A stretch of 64,000 bases of DNA, from positions 2,457,501-2,521,500 of the forward strand of contig NZ_VISM01000001.1 in the NCBI RefSeq assembly GCF_007827455.1, written 5' to 3'. Source of the DNA: Lutibacter sp. Hel_I_33_5 (GTDB lineage: Bacteria; Bacteroidota; Bacteroidia; Flavobacteriales; Flavobacteriaceae). Positions 44,059 through 52,154 of this stretch are shown one piece after another. Under the pieces are notes generated by a model. The model did not search any database and was not told where the DNA came from. It saw only the letters and a program-made list of their open reading frames with translations. Each line of letters begins with the position of its first letter. The stretch's first letter is position 1. The translations under genes were made by a program, and so were the position numbers.

Positions 44059-45272
44059 GTAATGAACGCTCTATTGTGCATATGGATTTAGATACTTTTT
44101 TTGTGTCTTGTGAACGTTTGTTAGATAGTAAACTTAATGGAAAACCTATTTTAATAGGCGGCACTTCCGATAGAGGAGTGGTGGCATCTTGTAGTTATGA
44201 AGCAAGAACTTTCGGCATCCATTCTGCCATGCCAATGAGAATGGCTAAACAATTATGTCCAGAAGCAATAGTTTTAAGAGGAAATTCGGGAGTTTACTCT
44301 AAGTTTTCAAACTTAGTTACTGATGTAGTTAAGGATTCTGTACCCTTATATGAAAAAACATCTGTAGATGAATTTTATATTGATTTAACTGGGATGGATA
44401 AATTCTTTGGATGTCATCAAATTGCAAGCGAACTCAGACAAAAAATAATAAAAGAAACAGGGTTACCTATTTCATTTGGATTATCGGTTAATAAAACAGT
44501 TTCTAAAATTGCAACTGGAGAAGCTAAACCTAATAATGAAATCAGGGTTTTAAAAGGAACAGAAAAGCCCTTTTTATCACCATTATCTGTTAGAAAAATT
44601 CCAATGGTTGGTGAAGTTACCTATAGAGCATTATGTGATTTAGGAATCAAACAGATAAAAACTATACAAGAAATGCCTATGGAAATGATGGCAAAAGTTT
44701 TTAAAAAGAATGGTGTTTCTATTTGGAAAAAAGCAAACGGAATAGATGATAGCCCAGTTATTAAATATCGAGAAAGGAAATCAATTTCGACGGAAAGAAC
44801 ATTTGATAAAGACACAATTGATGTAAATAAACTTGAAGGAATTATTGTTGCAATAGCTGAAAATTTAGTATACCAATTAAGAAGAGGCAATAAGTTAACG
44901 GGTTGTTTAGCTTTTAAAATAAGATATTCGGATTTTCAAACCTATACTTTACAAAAAAAAATAGCTTATACATCCGCAGATCATAAAATAATACCAATAA
45001 TAAAAGAACTATATAAAAGATTGTATCAGAGAAGAATGTTAGTTAGATTGATTGGTGTAAAGTTTTCACATTTAGTAGAAGGGGGATTTCAAATTGATTT
45101 ATTTAATGATGATGAAACAACAATTAATTTATATCAGGCAATGGATAAAATGAGAGAAAGATATGGTGATAGGGCAGTAATAAGGGCAGTTGGAATGGAT
45201 GCGAAAAGTATTTCAAGATGGAATCCGTTTAATGGAGAACCACCACCATTATTAGCTAATAGAAGAGTTTAA
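44055..45272 (+). CDS. Y-family DNA polymerase (DinB/ImuB-like)
   Basis: 405 aa. The palm has HMDLDTFFVSCE and the catalytic SVDEFYID; the thumb has GLSVNKTVSKIATG with a K-rich HhH. All acidic residues for catalysis are present, so it is an active translesion polymerase, unlike ImuB, which is catalytically dead. QIDLF (346-350) matches the beta-clamp-binding motif. It is translationally coupled with the DnaE-type gene by an ATGA overlap. Confidence 0.9.
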   Translation: MSNERSIVHMDLDTFFVSCERLLDSKLNGKPILIGGTSDRGVVASCSYEARTFGIHSAMPMRMAKQLCPEAIVLRGNSGVYSKFSNLVTDVVKDSVPLYEKTSVDEFYIDLTGMDKFFGCHQIASELRQKIIKETGLPISFGLSVNKTVSKIATGEAKPNNEIRVLKGTEKPFLSPLSVRKIPMVGEVTYRALCDLGIKQIKTIQEMPMEMMAKVFKKNGVSIWKKANGIDDSPVIKYRERKSISTERTFDKDTIDVNKLEGIIVAIAENLVYQLRRGNKLTGCLAFKIRYSDFQTYTLQKKIAYTSADHKIIPIIKELYKRLYQRRMLVRLIGVKFSHLVEGGFQIDLFNDDETTINLYQAMDKMRERYGDRAVIRAVGMDAKSISRWNPFNGEPPPLLANRRV

Positions 45273-45295
45273 TAAAACTCTATCTAAACATAAAA

Positions 45296-45350
45296 GACAG
45301 CACCTAGGTAAAAAAAAAGCGCTATGAAAAAGCAAAACCTAGGAACTGTC
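45296..45350. repeat. Long hairpin between convergent genes
   Basis: Arms GACAGCACCTAGGT and ACCTAGGAACTGTC (one 2-base mismatch) enclose a 26-base A-rich loop with GCGCTATGAAAAAGC. It lies between the DinB gene and the convergent phosphoesterase gene. GCTATGAAAAA is also present in the two hairpin units at 23038-23246. It may serve as terminator or stabilise a 3' end. Confidence 0.5.
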
Positions 45351-45397
45351 AATATATTTCAAATATAATTATTTTATATTCATTAACTCAGAATAAT

Positions 45398-46024
45398 TTA
45401 TATTTCAATAGCAATTGGCTGATTTATATTTAAATATTTTTCATTTAAAATACTTGCATTTATATAAATAGTTTCATTTTTTTTTATGATACCATAACTT
45501 TCATGGATATGACCAAAAACGTGAACCTTAGGTTTAATTTCAATATTTTTTTTTAGAAGCTCTTCGCACCCAACAAATTCTCCCCTAACTGTTTTATCAA
45601 GAATTCCATAAGGAGGACCATGTGTAATTAGGATATCTGTATTTTTTGGTATTAAATCCCAGTGCTGCTTTATTTCTTCGCCTCTTTTTCTATTAAAAGC
45701 CCAATCATAAAACTCTGGCTGAATTGGAGAGCCCCAAAAATTCACACCTTTAATTTGGCAACCTGTATCATTTAAATAAATTACATTATCAGGAATTTTT
45801 GCTTCAACCATAACATTATGGGCTCTTTCGAAATAAAAGTCGTGGTTTCCAGCAATGAAAATTTTATGTTTATGTGGCTGTTTTGAAAACCAATCAAGAA
45901 AACCATTTATTTCATTAGCTCTTCCTCTTGATGAAACGTCTCCCGCATGAATTAAAATATCTCCTTTAGGAATTTCAATATCATTATGTTTATTATGTGT
46001 GTCCGAAATAAATACAATTTTCAT
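45398..46024 (-). CDS. Calcineurin-like metallophosphoesterase
   Basis: 208 aa. All five metal motifs are in order: ISDTHNKH, HAGDVSSRG, AGNHDFYF, THGPPYG and FGHIHES. The fold acts on phosphoesters, with possible nucleotide or DNA substrates; members of this MPPED-like type are often carried on mobile elements. It reads alone on the minus strand, 27 bases after the next small gene, and may be accessory cargo. Confidence 0.88.
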   Translation of the reverse strand: MKIVFISDTHNKHNDIEIPKGDILIHAGDVSSRGRANEINGFLDWFSKQPHKHKIFIAGNHDFYFERAHNVMVEAKIPDNVIYLNDTGCQIKGVNFWGSPIQPEFYDWAFNRKRGEEIKQHWDLIPKNTDILITHGPPYGILDKTVRGEFVGCEELLKKNIEIKPKVHVFGHIHESYGIIKKNETIYINASILNEKYLNINQPIAIEI

Positions 46025-46051
46025 GATTTAATAATATAATATTTTTAATTA

Positions 46052-46291
46052 TTAAAAAAGCTTTTTCATTTCAGATTTGTAGTTAAATATTAAATCTTCA
46101 ATTTCGTCTTTATGGTCTTCAAAGAATTTATAAAAAATATTTTCTGTGATTTGATTTCTCCCAATCCCAGTCATTATTGACATAGAAGCTATTTTCTTGT
46201 GAGTAGCCTCCAAACAATATAGTGTTTTAGATTTATTATTACTATTTTCAATGTTTATCGGTTTGCGTAGAAAGCGTAATTTATTATCCAT
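46052..46291 (-). CDS. Small hypothetical protein, possible DNA-binding accessory
   Basis: 79 aa, basic N-terminus (KLRFLRKPI) and a helical C-terminus (GIGRNQITENIFYKFFEDH) that could be a ribbon-helix-helix-like or other short DNA-binding unit. No family recognised. It is near the mobilization block in the same direction, so a relaxosome or maintenance role is possible but unproved. Confidence 0.5.
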   Translation of the reverse strand: MDNKLRFLRKPINIENSNNKSKTLYCLEATHKKIASMSIMTGIGRNQITENIFYKFFEDHKDEIEDLIFNYKSEMKKLF

Positions 46292-46382
46292 GAATATTAT
46301 ATTTTAATTTTGAATTATAACAATTAATTGTATTCACATTTTTTTCCCTTTTGATGGGTAGAAAGAATTATTTTTGGCATAG

Positions 46383-46829
46383 TTATTTTTTGTTTTTCCA
46401 TTTCTGATATGTTTTATATGATCTTGGATTGTCATTAAAAAACATTTTCATATGGTTTGTTATTTCAATTATTCCTTTATCATAAGCAGTATTTTCCACT
46501 TCTTTGATTTTTTGATATTGATAAAAATTAACTAAAAAACTTAGAAAACAAAAAATGAAAAATGAGCTAACTAAAATTGTCATCCACTTTGGAATAATGA
46601 CGGTTTTAGTCAGTTTGTTTTGGAGTGTGTTTAATTGGGTATTTTGATTTTTAAAACTTACATCTAATGAGTTTAATAGTTCTGAAAACTTTAAATTTAA
46701 AGGAGTTGTATCAACTTTAAATTTAGTAGTTTTTATTTTCTCAGATTCTATTTGTAATGTTGCTACGGCTTTTTCAAATGATTGTATTTCATCAATTAGT
46801 AAAGCGGCTATTTCTTCAATCTTTGTCAT
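46383..46829 (-). CDS. Single-pass membrane protein following the relaxase
   Basis: 148 aa. The first 90 residues are helical with heptad-like Leu and Ile (coiled coil); one membrane segment lies at about 100-122 (WMTILVSSFFIFCFLSFLVNF), with a short charged tail. It follows the relaxase gene after 17 bases in the same operon, where Bacteroidota mobilizable elements often carry such membrane partners. A link between relaxosome and a helper secretion system is inference. Confidence 0.6.
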   Translation of the reverse strand: MTKIEEIAALLIDEIQSFEKAVATLQIESEKIKTTKFKVDTTPLNLKFSELLNSLDVSFKNQNTQLNTLQNKLTKTVIIPKWMTILVSSFFIFCFLSFLVNFYQYQKIKEVENTAYDKGIIEITNHMKMFFNDNPRSYKTYQKWKNKK

Positions 46830-46846
46830 GGTTATTATCTTGTTAT

Positions 46847-47677
46847 TTATTTAACTGAGTTTTTAACTAGCGATTTCATAATTGATATTACTAAATTGGT
46901 TGGAAGTTGAACAATTTTGTTAGTCAGTTGAATACCATTATTTTTAACGTACTCTTTTCTTAAATTAATTTGAGGAGCTAGTTTGTTAATAGACATACTT
47001 CTGTGAACTTCACTTCCTTTTAGGTTTGTGCCTTTAAAATGATATCTAAACCCTTGTAATTTGTTCTGCTTATTTATAACTGGATTTACTTTAATTTTAT
47101 ATTTTATCATTAGGTCAATATAATTTTGAAAGCTTCGAGGTTTATACATTTTTAAACAGTTTAAGTGATGTTTATGAATCTCTGATCGAATTATCTTTAA
47201 ACCATTTAGTTTTTCTTGTTGAATTTGCTTAACGGTTTTTAATTGTAGTTTTTCAGCTACTCTTTCTGCTGTTTTTTGTGAACGTTTGCCAATAAAACTA
47301 TCATTATATGCTTTTCCTTTAAAATTAATTCTATTTATATATAAGTGAATATGTTTGTGATTTTTATCATTATGTACAAAGGCGATAGCTTGATGGTTTT
47401 CTAATTTTAATTCTTTAATAAATTCTTTTGTAATAATATTTAACCCATTATTATTTAACTTTTTTCCATCTTCAATAGTTGGACTTAATACAAAACTGAA
47501 AGTATTTCTCTTACATTTTTCATTCATAGACTGAATAATTTTAAATTCTTCAGTAACTTCTTTTGGAGTTTCTCCAGCAAGGTTTTGTTTAAAAACGATA
47601 TCAGCATCTTTGTTTAAATCCCATCCATATTCTATAGATGCTTTTGTATGAGAAATTGCTTTTCCTTTACCAATCAT
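46847..47677 (-). CDS. Relaxase/mobilization nuclease (MOBP type)
   Basis: 276 aa. Metal-binding histidines are visible at H102 and H107, H109, H111 (HNDKNHKHIHLYINR), the pattern of MOBP relaxases of Bacteroidota; a Tyr around residue 17-18 (EYGW) may be the nicking residue. Its start abuts the stop of the MobC-like gene without a gap. It nicks one strand at oriT and leads it into a recipient with help from a conjugation system not encoded here. Confidence 0.9.
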   Translation of the reverse strand: MIGKGKAISHTKASIEYGWDLNKDADIVFKQNLAGETPKEVTEEFKIIQSMNEKCKRNTFSFVLSPTIEDGKKLNNNGLNIITKEFIKELKLENHQAIAFVHNDKNHKHIHLYINRINFKGKAYNDSFIGKRSQKTAERVAEKLQLKTVKQIQQEKLNGLKIIRSEIHKHHLNCLKMYKPRSFQNYIDLMIKYKIKVNPVINKQNKLQGFRYHFKGTNLKGSEVHRSMSINKLAPQINLRKEYVKNNGIQLTNKIVQLPTNLVISIMKSLVKNSVK

Positions 47678-47980
47678 TTATTTAAAATTTTGTAGATGCT
47701 TTTTTAATTCTTCAGCAGTTTGAAATACTTTTTGATATAAATCTGGGTGTTTTATTTTTATTAAATTTCCAATGCTTTTAAAATTATTGTGGTAGGTAAT
47801 TAGCATTTTATATAGTTCAATTTGTTCTTCAGAAAGTCTTTCCGTTATCTTAAAATTAAGCACAGCTTTTTTACAAAATTCACTTTGTGTTAACCCTGTT
47901 TTTTTAGCTCTAATCTTTATCAACTTTTTTTCAAAAGAAGTAGTTCTAAACTTTGTTACACTGTTGTTTTTTCTTTTCAT
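47678..47980 (-). CDS. MobC-like relaxosome accessory protein
   Basis: 100 aa. The N-terminal part, with RTTSFEKKLIKIRAKKTGLTQSEFCKKAVL, is a ribbon-helix-helix-like DNA-binding unit; the C-terminal half is a helix-rich region with the MobC pattern IGNLIKI. MobC-type proteins open oriT for the relaxase. The candidate oriT lies directly upstream of its start, as expected. Confidence 0.85.
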   Translation of the reverse strand: MKRKNNSVTKFRTTSFEKKLIKIRAKKTGLTQSEFCKKAVLNFKITERLSEEQIELYKMLITYHNNFKSIGNLIKIKHPDLYQKVFQTAEELKKHLQNFK

Positions 47981-47992
47981 GTCATTGCTCCA

Positions 47993-48059
47993 TTTGCGAC
48001 CATAGGGAGAAAATCAAGATTTGTGAAGTCAGGCTTTTGGGCCCACTTCACACATCTTG
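47993..48059. other. Candidate oriT with 15-bp inverted repeat
   Basis: CAAGATTTGTGAAGT (48015-48029) and ACTTCACACATCTTG (48045-48059) form a dyad with one mismatch and a 15-base centre CAGGCTTTTGGGCCC. It lies between the MobC-like and primase genes, next to a TTGCGACCATAGGGAG stretch. Position and shape match oriT of MOBP elements; the nick base is not known. Confidence 0.65.
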
Positions 48060-48064
48060 AAAAC

Positions 48065-49105
48065 CTACTCAAACCTAATTACTTTACCTTTTACGTCTGT
48101 TAGATTAAATACTTCAATTAATGTTTTTATATGTTTGTTTTTCATATACATTTTTAGTGCTTTTTGATTTGTTTTTGATAGTATTCTCTTTGGTTTTTCT
48201 TCTATACTTTTTAGAAAATAATCAGCAATATCAAACCCTTTTTCTCGTTCAATTCTGCTTCCTTTTTCTTTTAATAAATCTGATACTTTAATATCATATC
48301 CTTTTAATTTCAGTTTTTCAGAAGTTGATTTCCATTTTGTATAAGGAGAACCATTTTTGCCTTCTAAACCTAAATCTGGATAGAGTATTATTTTTCTATT
48401 TTTTAAGACTTTAATTTTTTTAGCATTCAAACCACCTAAAGAACCAGAAGCTAACCATAGATATTTTTCAAATAAAATACTCATTATACAAGCAGTTTTT
48501 TCAGACTCTACAATTGCAATGGGTTTATCATATTTTGATAACAAGTGTTCGCCAAAAAAACATTGTGAAAGGTTAAATGATTCGATCTCTCCTTTTTTTA
48601 TTTTTAAAGAATGTTTCCAGTTGATATATTTGGTTCTTTTGCCTTGATTAGAATAAAGAATGATTTTTCCTCCTCTAATTTTATTTTCATAATCAATTTG
48701 CCAAAATATGGTTCCGTTATTCCAAGATGTTGCAGTACCAATTCTGTAATCATTTAAAAGAATAGAAACTTGTTCTGAATTAAATTTAGAATCTAAAAAT
48801 TGAATGAAATTATTTTTTTCATAATTATCAAGTGTGTCACTAAGTTCATTTAAAGAATGAAAACTTGTTTTCTTAACTACTACTAATTGATTTTGATTTG
48901 TAAAGGGTGTGTAAGGTATATTTTGATTTTTAAAATATGCTTTAGGTGTTAAGTGGTAACCACAATTAACTTCTCTATCACATCTACCAACTTTAGATGA
49001 TAAAAAGTTATCATTTTCTGTATCAATGTAACGAACTAATTTGTTCTTTTTGCATTGAGGACATTTATGCTTTATTGATTTTTTATGTAATGAATATTTA
49101 TACAT
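48065..49105 (-). CDS. Toprim-domain primase-like protein
   Basis: 346 aa. An N-terminal zinc ribbon is seen (HKCPQCKKNKLVRY, then CDREVNCGYH), followed in the C-terminal half by a Toprim-like domain with IAIVESEKTACI, LASGSLGGLN and the DxG-like ILYPDLGLEG. This composition matches the DUF6371/Toprim proteins of Bacteroidota mobile elements, which act in replication or transfer of the excised element, perhaps by priming DNA. It precedes the mob genes in the same direction. Confidence 0.8.
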   Translation of the reverse strand: MYKYSLHKKSIKHKCPQCKKNKLVRYIDTENDNFLSSKVGRCDREVNCGYHLTPKAYFKNQNIPYTPFTNQNQLVVVKKTSFHSLNELSDTLDNYEKNNFIQFLDSKFNSEQVSILLNDYRIGTATSWNNGTIFWQIDYENKIRGGKIILYSNQGKRTKYINWKHSLKIKKGEIESFNLSQCFFGEHLLSKYDKPIAIVESEKTACIMSILFEKYLWLASGSLGGLNAKKIKVLKNRKIILYPDLGLEGKNGSPYTKWKSTSEKLKLKGYDIKVSDLLKEKGSRIEREKGFDIADYFLKSIEEKPKRILSKTNQKALKMYMKNKHIKTLIEVFNLTDVKGKVIRFE

Positions 49106-49127
49106 GTAGGCGATTTTACTTCATTTT

Positions 49128-49309
49128 CTGCACTTTCAATCTATACTTGACTTGTAACTCTTTTTTGACTGCACTTTGGCTTCACTTTGACTGCATTTTC
49201 TGCACTTTGAAAGTGCATTAGTTTGCATTGTTTGCACTAATTTTGCATTTTGATTTACGCTTAACTTATTGATATGCAGCTGTGTATTGTTCAAAGTGCG
49301 GAAAGTGCA
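49128..49309. repeat. Iteron-like cluster of TGCACTTT repeats
   Basis: TGCACTTT occurs at 49129, 49170 and 49201, with a related TTCACTTT at 49181 and TTTGCACTAA at 49231. Reverse copies are AAAGTGC at 49293 and 49302. The copy at 49201-49217, TGCACTTTGAAAGTGCA, is a full palindrome. The cluster lies upstream of the primase-like gene and downstream of the DUF3987 gene. It may be a replication origin or operator. Confidence 0.55.
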
Positions 49310-49316
49310 GTATTTT

Positions 49317-50669
49317 CTATAGGTTTATCTTTTGATATTTTCCATGAGATACTTTTTTAAACAGTTTTGAGTCTTTTAAATATGTATAGAATTGTCTTTT
49401 ACTAATTCTAGGCTTATCATTAACTTTCTTACAAGCAATCTTTAATCCTTCAGCAGTAGTAAAATCATCATCTAATTCCTCAAGAATTGTTTTTTGCAAT
49501 TCTGTTAAAGTTTCAACATAGGCTTTCTTAATAATTTCTTGCCTAACCTTTATAGCATTGTTATAGAAGTATTGAAAAAGTTTTATGCCTCCTTGAACTG
49601 CAAATAATTCAATTTTATCAAGGGTGTTCTTATTAGCCGCATAATGGATTGATTGTAAAATCAAAGCAAAACGAATAACATATTGTTGAAGTTTAATTTC
49701 AATACTTCTCTCGTATTCGAAAAGATAATTTTCAGGTCTATTATTTTGCCAATCAAATAGATGCTTTTTAGCGTTTTCTTCAATCGGAATTAAAAGAGGT
49801 TCGACTTGGTCTATTGATGTTTCAATAAGGTTTGAGATTATAGAAAAGTAATTTTCTAAAATCCTATCATCTACCTTATTTATATTCCATTTTAAAGTTT
49901 TTTGTATTTCAGGATACACAAATAATAAGCGATCCATAAAACCATTAGAGCTTCTACCGTCTTTAGCAAAAGATTTTAATACTGATATTTGTGTGCTACC
50001 AATAACACCTATAAAAGGATCTTTTATCCTAAGACTTTTACCCGAAGCTCTATCTGTAGAAATAGTAGTTCCACTCCAAAGACTTAAGTATGTTTCTGCC
50101 TCTCCAGATGAATTGTAGCGATTAAAGTTCTTAATCCAACCATTTAATTCATCTACATAAATATATAAGCCTTTTTTATTATTAGAATGATGAAGTATTA
50201 ATGCTTCAGGGGTATAATCATTGATAAGATATTTTTTTAAAAAAGGTTTTCTTAATGTAGTTTTAGAATCAGATTTTAATTCATCTTCATAGTCTTTTAA
50301 AAGTTTTGAGTACTCAGCAAACAGTAGATTTTCTTTTATATGAATAGGTTTAAAACAAAAACTTAAAGCGTGGGATTTTGAATCTCCAGGTCTACCAACA
50401 ATTACAGTAAAAAGGTTTGCTTTTTCATTCCACCCTTTTTTTACTTCTACCTTAAGAGAATTCCCGATTGCAGATGAAGTCGCAGTTAAAATTCCTGCTC
50501 CTAGATAATCCAACGCAAATTGGTATTTATAATTTGCTTCGTAAATAATTTCTTGAATAATTTTAGGAAAAACTTCTACTGGAAAAGGATTTTTATTTTT
50601 GTCTGTTAATTGAATAAAATCATTTTCTAGGTCGATTTTATCAATATGAATAACTTTAGGTTTACTCAT
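49317..50669 (-). CDS. DUF3987-type P-loop replication protein
   Basis: 450 aa. It has a variant Walker A-like VGRPGDSKSHAL (about 91-102) and a later YIYVDELNGWIKNF region that would be Walker B-like, plus an SDRLLF-like arginine stretch; this fits DUF3987 proteins of Bacteroidota mobile elements, which are often joined to primases. The C-terminal 60 residues look like a winged-helix region (ISKRQFYTYLKDSKLF). The adjoining Toprim gene supports a role in replicating or processing the excised circle. Confidence 0.8.
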   Translation of the reverse strand: MSKPKVIHIDKIDLENDFIQLTDKNKNPFPVEVFPKIIQEIIYEANYKYQFALDYLGAGILTATSSAIGNSLKVEVKKGWNEKANLFTVIVGRPGDSKSHALSFCFKPIHIKENLLFAEYSKLLKDYEDELKSDSKTTLRKPFLKKYLINDYTPEALILHHSNNKKGLYIYVDELNGWIKNFNRYNSSGEAETYLSLWSGTTISTDRASGKSLRIKDPFIGVIGSTQISVLKSFAKDGRSSNGFMDRLLFVYPEIQKTLKWNINKVDDRILENYFSIISNLIETSIDQVEPLLIPIEENAKKHLFDWQNNRPENYLFEYERSIEIKLQQYVIRFALILQSIHYAANKNTLDKIELFAVQGGIKLFQYFYNNAIKVRQEIIKKAYVETLTELQKTILEELDDDFTTAEGLKIACKKVNDKPRISKRQFYTYLKDSKLFKKVSHGKYQKINL

Positions 50670-50758
50670 TTTAAGTGTAAATTTTAAACCGTATATTTGT
50701 ACTATACAGTAGTTAATATTGTATTTTTGAAAAAATATAAAGCATAGGGTTTGTACCT

Positions 50759-51049
50759 CTATGCTTTTCTTTTGTATTTGAAATTTTTCAATGTTTGATC
50801 TTCATTGAAAATTTGAAAGTGGTGTATTAACTTTTTACGTGGGCCGACTTCTTCGGCTTTTAAGAATCCAGAGTTTACATAATTTCTAATGCTCTGATAA
50901 TCTACATGTAATAGCTCAGCTACTTGATGATACGTGTAGTACTTATTTGTGTAGTCTTCTTTTGGGGAGTTTTTAATTTCAATAAGAAGTTTTTTTAGTT
51001 CTGAAACTTCATTTATTAGGAACTCATAAGGATTGTGAATTGCTCTCAT
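50759..51049 (-). CDS. HTH_17/MerR-like DNA-binding protein (excisionase-like)
   Basis: 96 aa. After a helical N-terminus comes an HTH_17-type domain (YYTYHQVAELLHVDYQSIRNYVNSGFLKAEEVGPRKKLIHH). Excisionases and small regulators of mobile elements have this size and fold. It is the first gene of the replication/mobilization run near attR, so it could control excision or the replication genes. Confidence 0.75.
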   Translation of the reverse strand: MRAIHNPYEFLINEVSELKKLLIEIKNSPKEDYTNKYYTYHQVAELLHVDYQSIRNYVNSGFLKAEEVGPRKKLIHHFQIFNEDQTLKNFKYKRKA

Positions 51050-51143
51050 AATTTATAATTTTAATGTATGTTGTCATCAAAACTGATAAAAAATGTAAAC
51101 AGTTAGCACAGCTGTCTCAACTTTTTGTAGCTATTTAGTTTTT

Positions 51144-51989
51144 TTATAAATTATCAAGAAAACTAAGACTATCATAAAATTCTTGATAATTATTTAAATC
51201 TTCATCATTATTAAAAACTCTTCTTCTGTGTGAGGTGGAATTATCGTATTCAAAGCCTTGGGTAAAAAATTTTTTATAATAAAGATGATTTACATTTTTG
51301 TAATCATCACTCTCGAATATTACACATTTTGATACTTCCAACTTAGCGGTTACTATTGCAAGGTGTATATAATTACAGCTTATTCTATTATAAATGAATT
51401 TTCCTTGCTTATTTAGAAATTCTATTTCTTTGAATCCATCAATAATTTCATCAATTGGTTTAACGAAAAAATCTTCTAATTTGTTTTTATCTGTATAAAC
51501 ATCCTTTTCAGATGTTCTATATAGATCGGAATAATCATTTACATTAAAGCATTTGTTTTTTTTATTAAAAAGCGATAAAGTTTCAACAGTATTATAAAAC
51601 TCTTGAAATTTTTTGTCAAGTTTATTACGGTTTTCTTTAGTAAGAAAAGGAGATAGCTTAGAGATTAACTTAGTTCCATCGGATATGTATGTTTTAGGTT
51701 TGTAGTTTTTATTTGGTTTTATCCTATATAAGAGCATTGATAAGAAAGAAATTAATAAAAACACAAATATAAAGGCACAAGTAATAAAAATGTACTTAAA
51801 AATAATACTCTTAGTAGTAAAACCTAATCTTAAATATTGAATAGAAAGAAGAAGTGTACCAGCGTTCATAATAAATAACCCCGCCTTCTCGCTCTTATAT
51901 AATTTATTTTTTAAATGTTTTGGGTATTGATGTAAAAAAGATATTGCTGTGCCGGTATAAGAGGCAAACTTAAAGAAAACATTTATCAT
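51144..51989 (-). CDS. Hypothetical membrane protein near attR
   Basis: 281 aa. Two membrane segments are likely in residues 40-95 (LFIMNAGTLLLSIQYL and YIFITCAFIFVFLLISFLSMLLY), followed by a soluble domain of about 180 residues with no recognised family. It is the last gene before attR. Single cargo genes with two membrane segments plus a soluble domain are common as anti-phage or immunity functions, but nothing here proves one. Confidence 0.6.
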   Translation of the reverse strand: MINVFFKFASYTGTAISFLHQYPKHLKNKLYKSEKAGLFIMNAGTLLLSIQYLRLGFTTKSIIFKYIFITCAFIFVFLLISFLSMLLYRIKPNKNYKPKTYISDGTKLISKLSPFLTKENRNKLDKKFQEFYNTVETLSLFNKKNKCFNVNDYSDLYRTSEKDVYTDKNKLEDFFVKPIDEIIDGFKEIEFLNKQGKFIYNRISCNYIHLAIVTAKLEVSKCVIFESDDYKNVNHLYYKKFFTQGFEYDNSTSHRRRVFNNDEDLNNYQEFYDSLSFLDNL

Positions 51990-52072
51990 GATTTTATTAT
52001 AGTTTATTATTGTTAATTATTCTAAAAATACTAAATTTGAAGATAACAACAAAAGAGTGAGGAAGAATTAAA

Positions 52073-52093
52073 TTACCAACGAAAATATCAACT
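52073..52093 (+). promoter_or_regulatory. Candidate integrase arm-type sites, right end
   Basis: TTACCAACG (52073-52081) and ATATCAACT (52085-52093) repeat with a 12-base period, like the two TTATCAACG copies at the left end. They lie about 44 bases inside attR. Confidence 0.45.
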
Positions 52094-52103
52094 CAAAATA
52101 AAA

Positions 52104-52134
52104 ACCCTTATAAACACTGAGTTTACAAGGGTAA
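52104..52134 (-). terminator. ssrA terminator supplied by the island
   Basis: Minus strand: ACCCTTGTAAAC, loop TCAGT, GTTTATAAGGGT, then TTTTATTTT. It begins just after the tmRNA 3' end, outside the 18-bp core, so it belongs to the island and not to the original chromosome. Confidence 0.8.
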
Positions 52135-52136
52135 TC

Positions 52137-52154
52137 TGTGGAGACGCCGAGAAT
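52137..52154. other. attR: 18-bp core within the ssrA 3' end
   Basis: TGTGGAGACGCCGAGAAT is the exact partner of 23346-23363. On the minus strand it covers the last bases of the tmRNA T-arm and acceptor stem (ATTCTCGGCGTCTCC). Confidence 0.85.

Larger units (their letters stand above)
23346..52154. mobile_element. Integrative and mobilizable island inserted in the ssrA 3' end
   Basis: 28.8 kb bounded by 18-bp direct repeats of the tmRNA 3' end. It contains a tyrosine integrase next to attL, MOBP relaxase and MobC-like genes with a candidate oriT, a Toprim primase-like protein, a DUF3987 protein, an iteron-like cluster and an HTH protein near attR. No type IV secretion genes are seen, so it would be mobilized by another element's machinery. 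Cargo includes a mutagenesis/repair module and a seven-cassette integron-like array. ssrA remains complete because the element sits at its 3' side. Confidence 0.85.
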
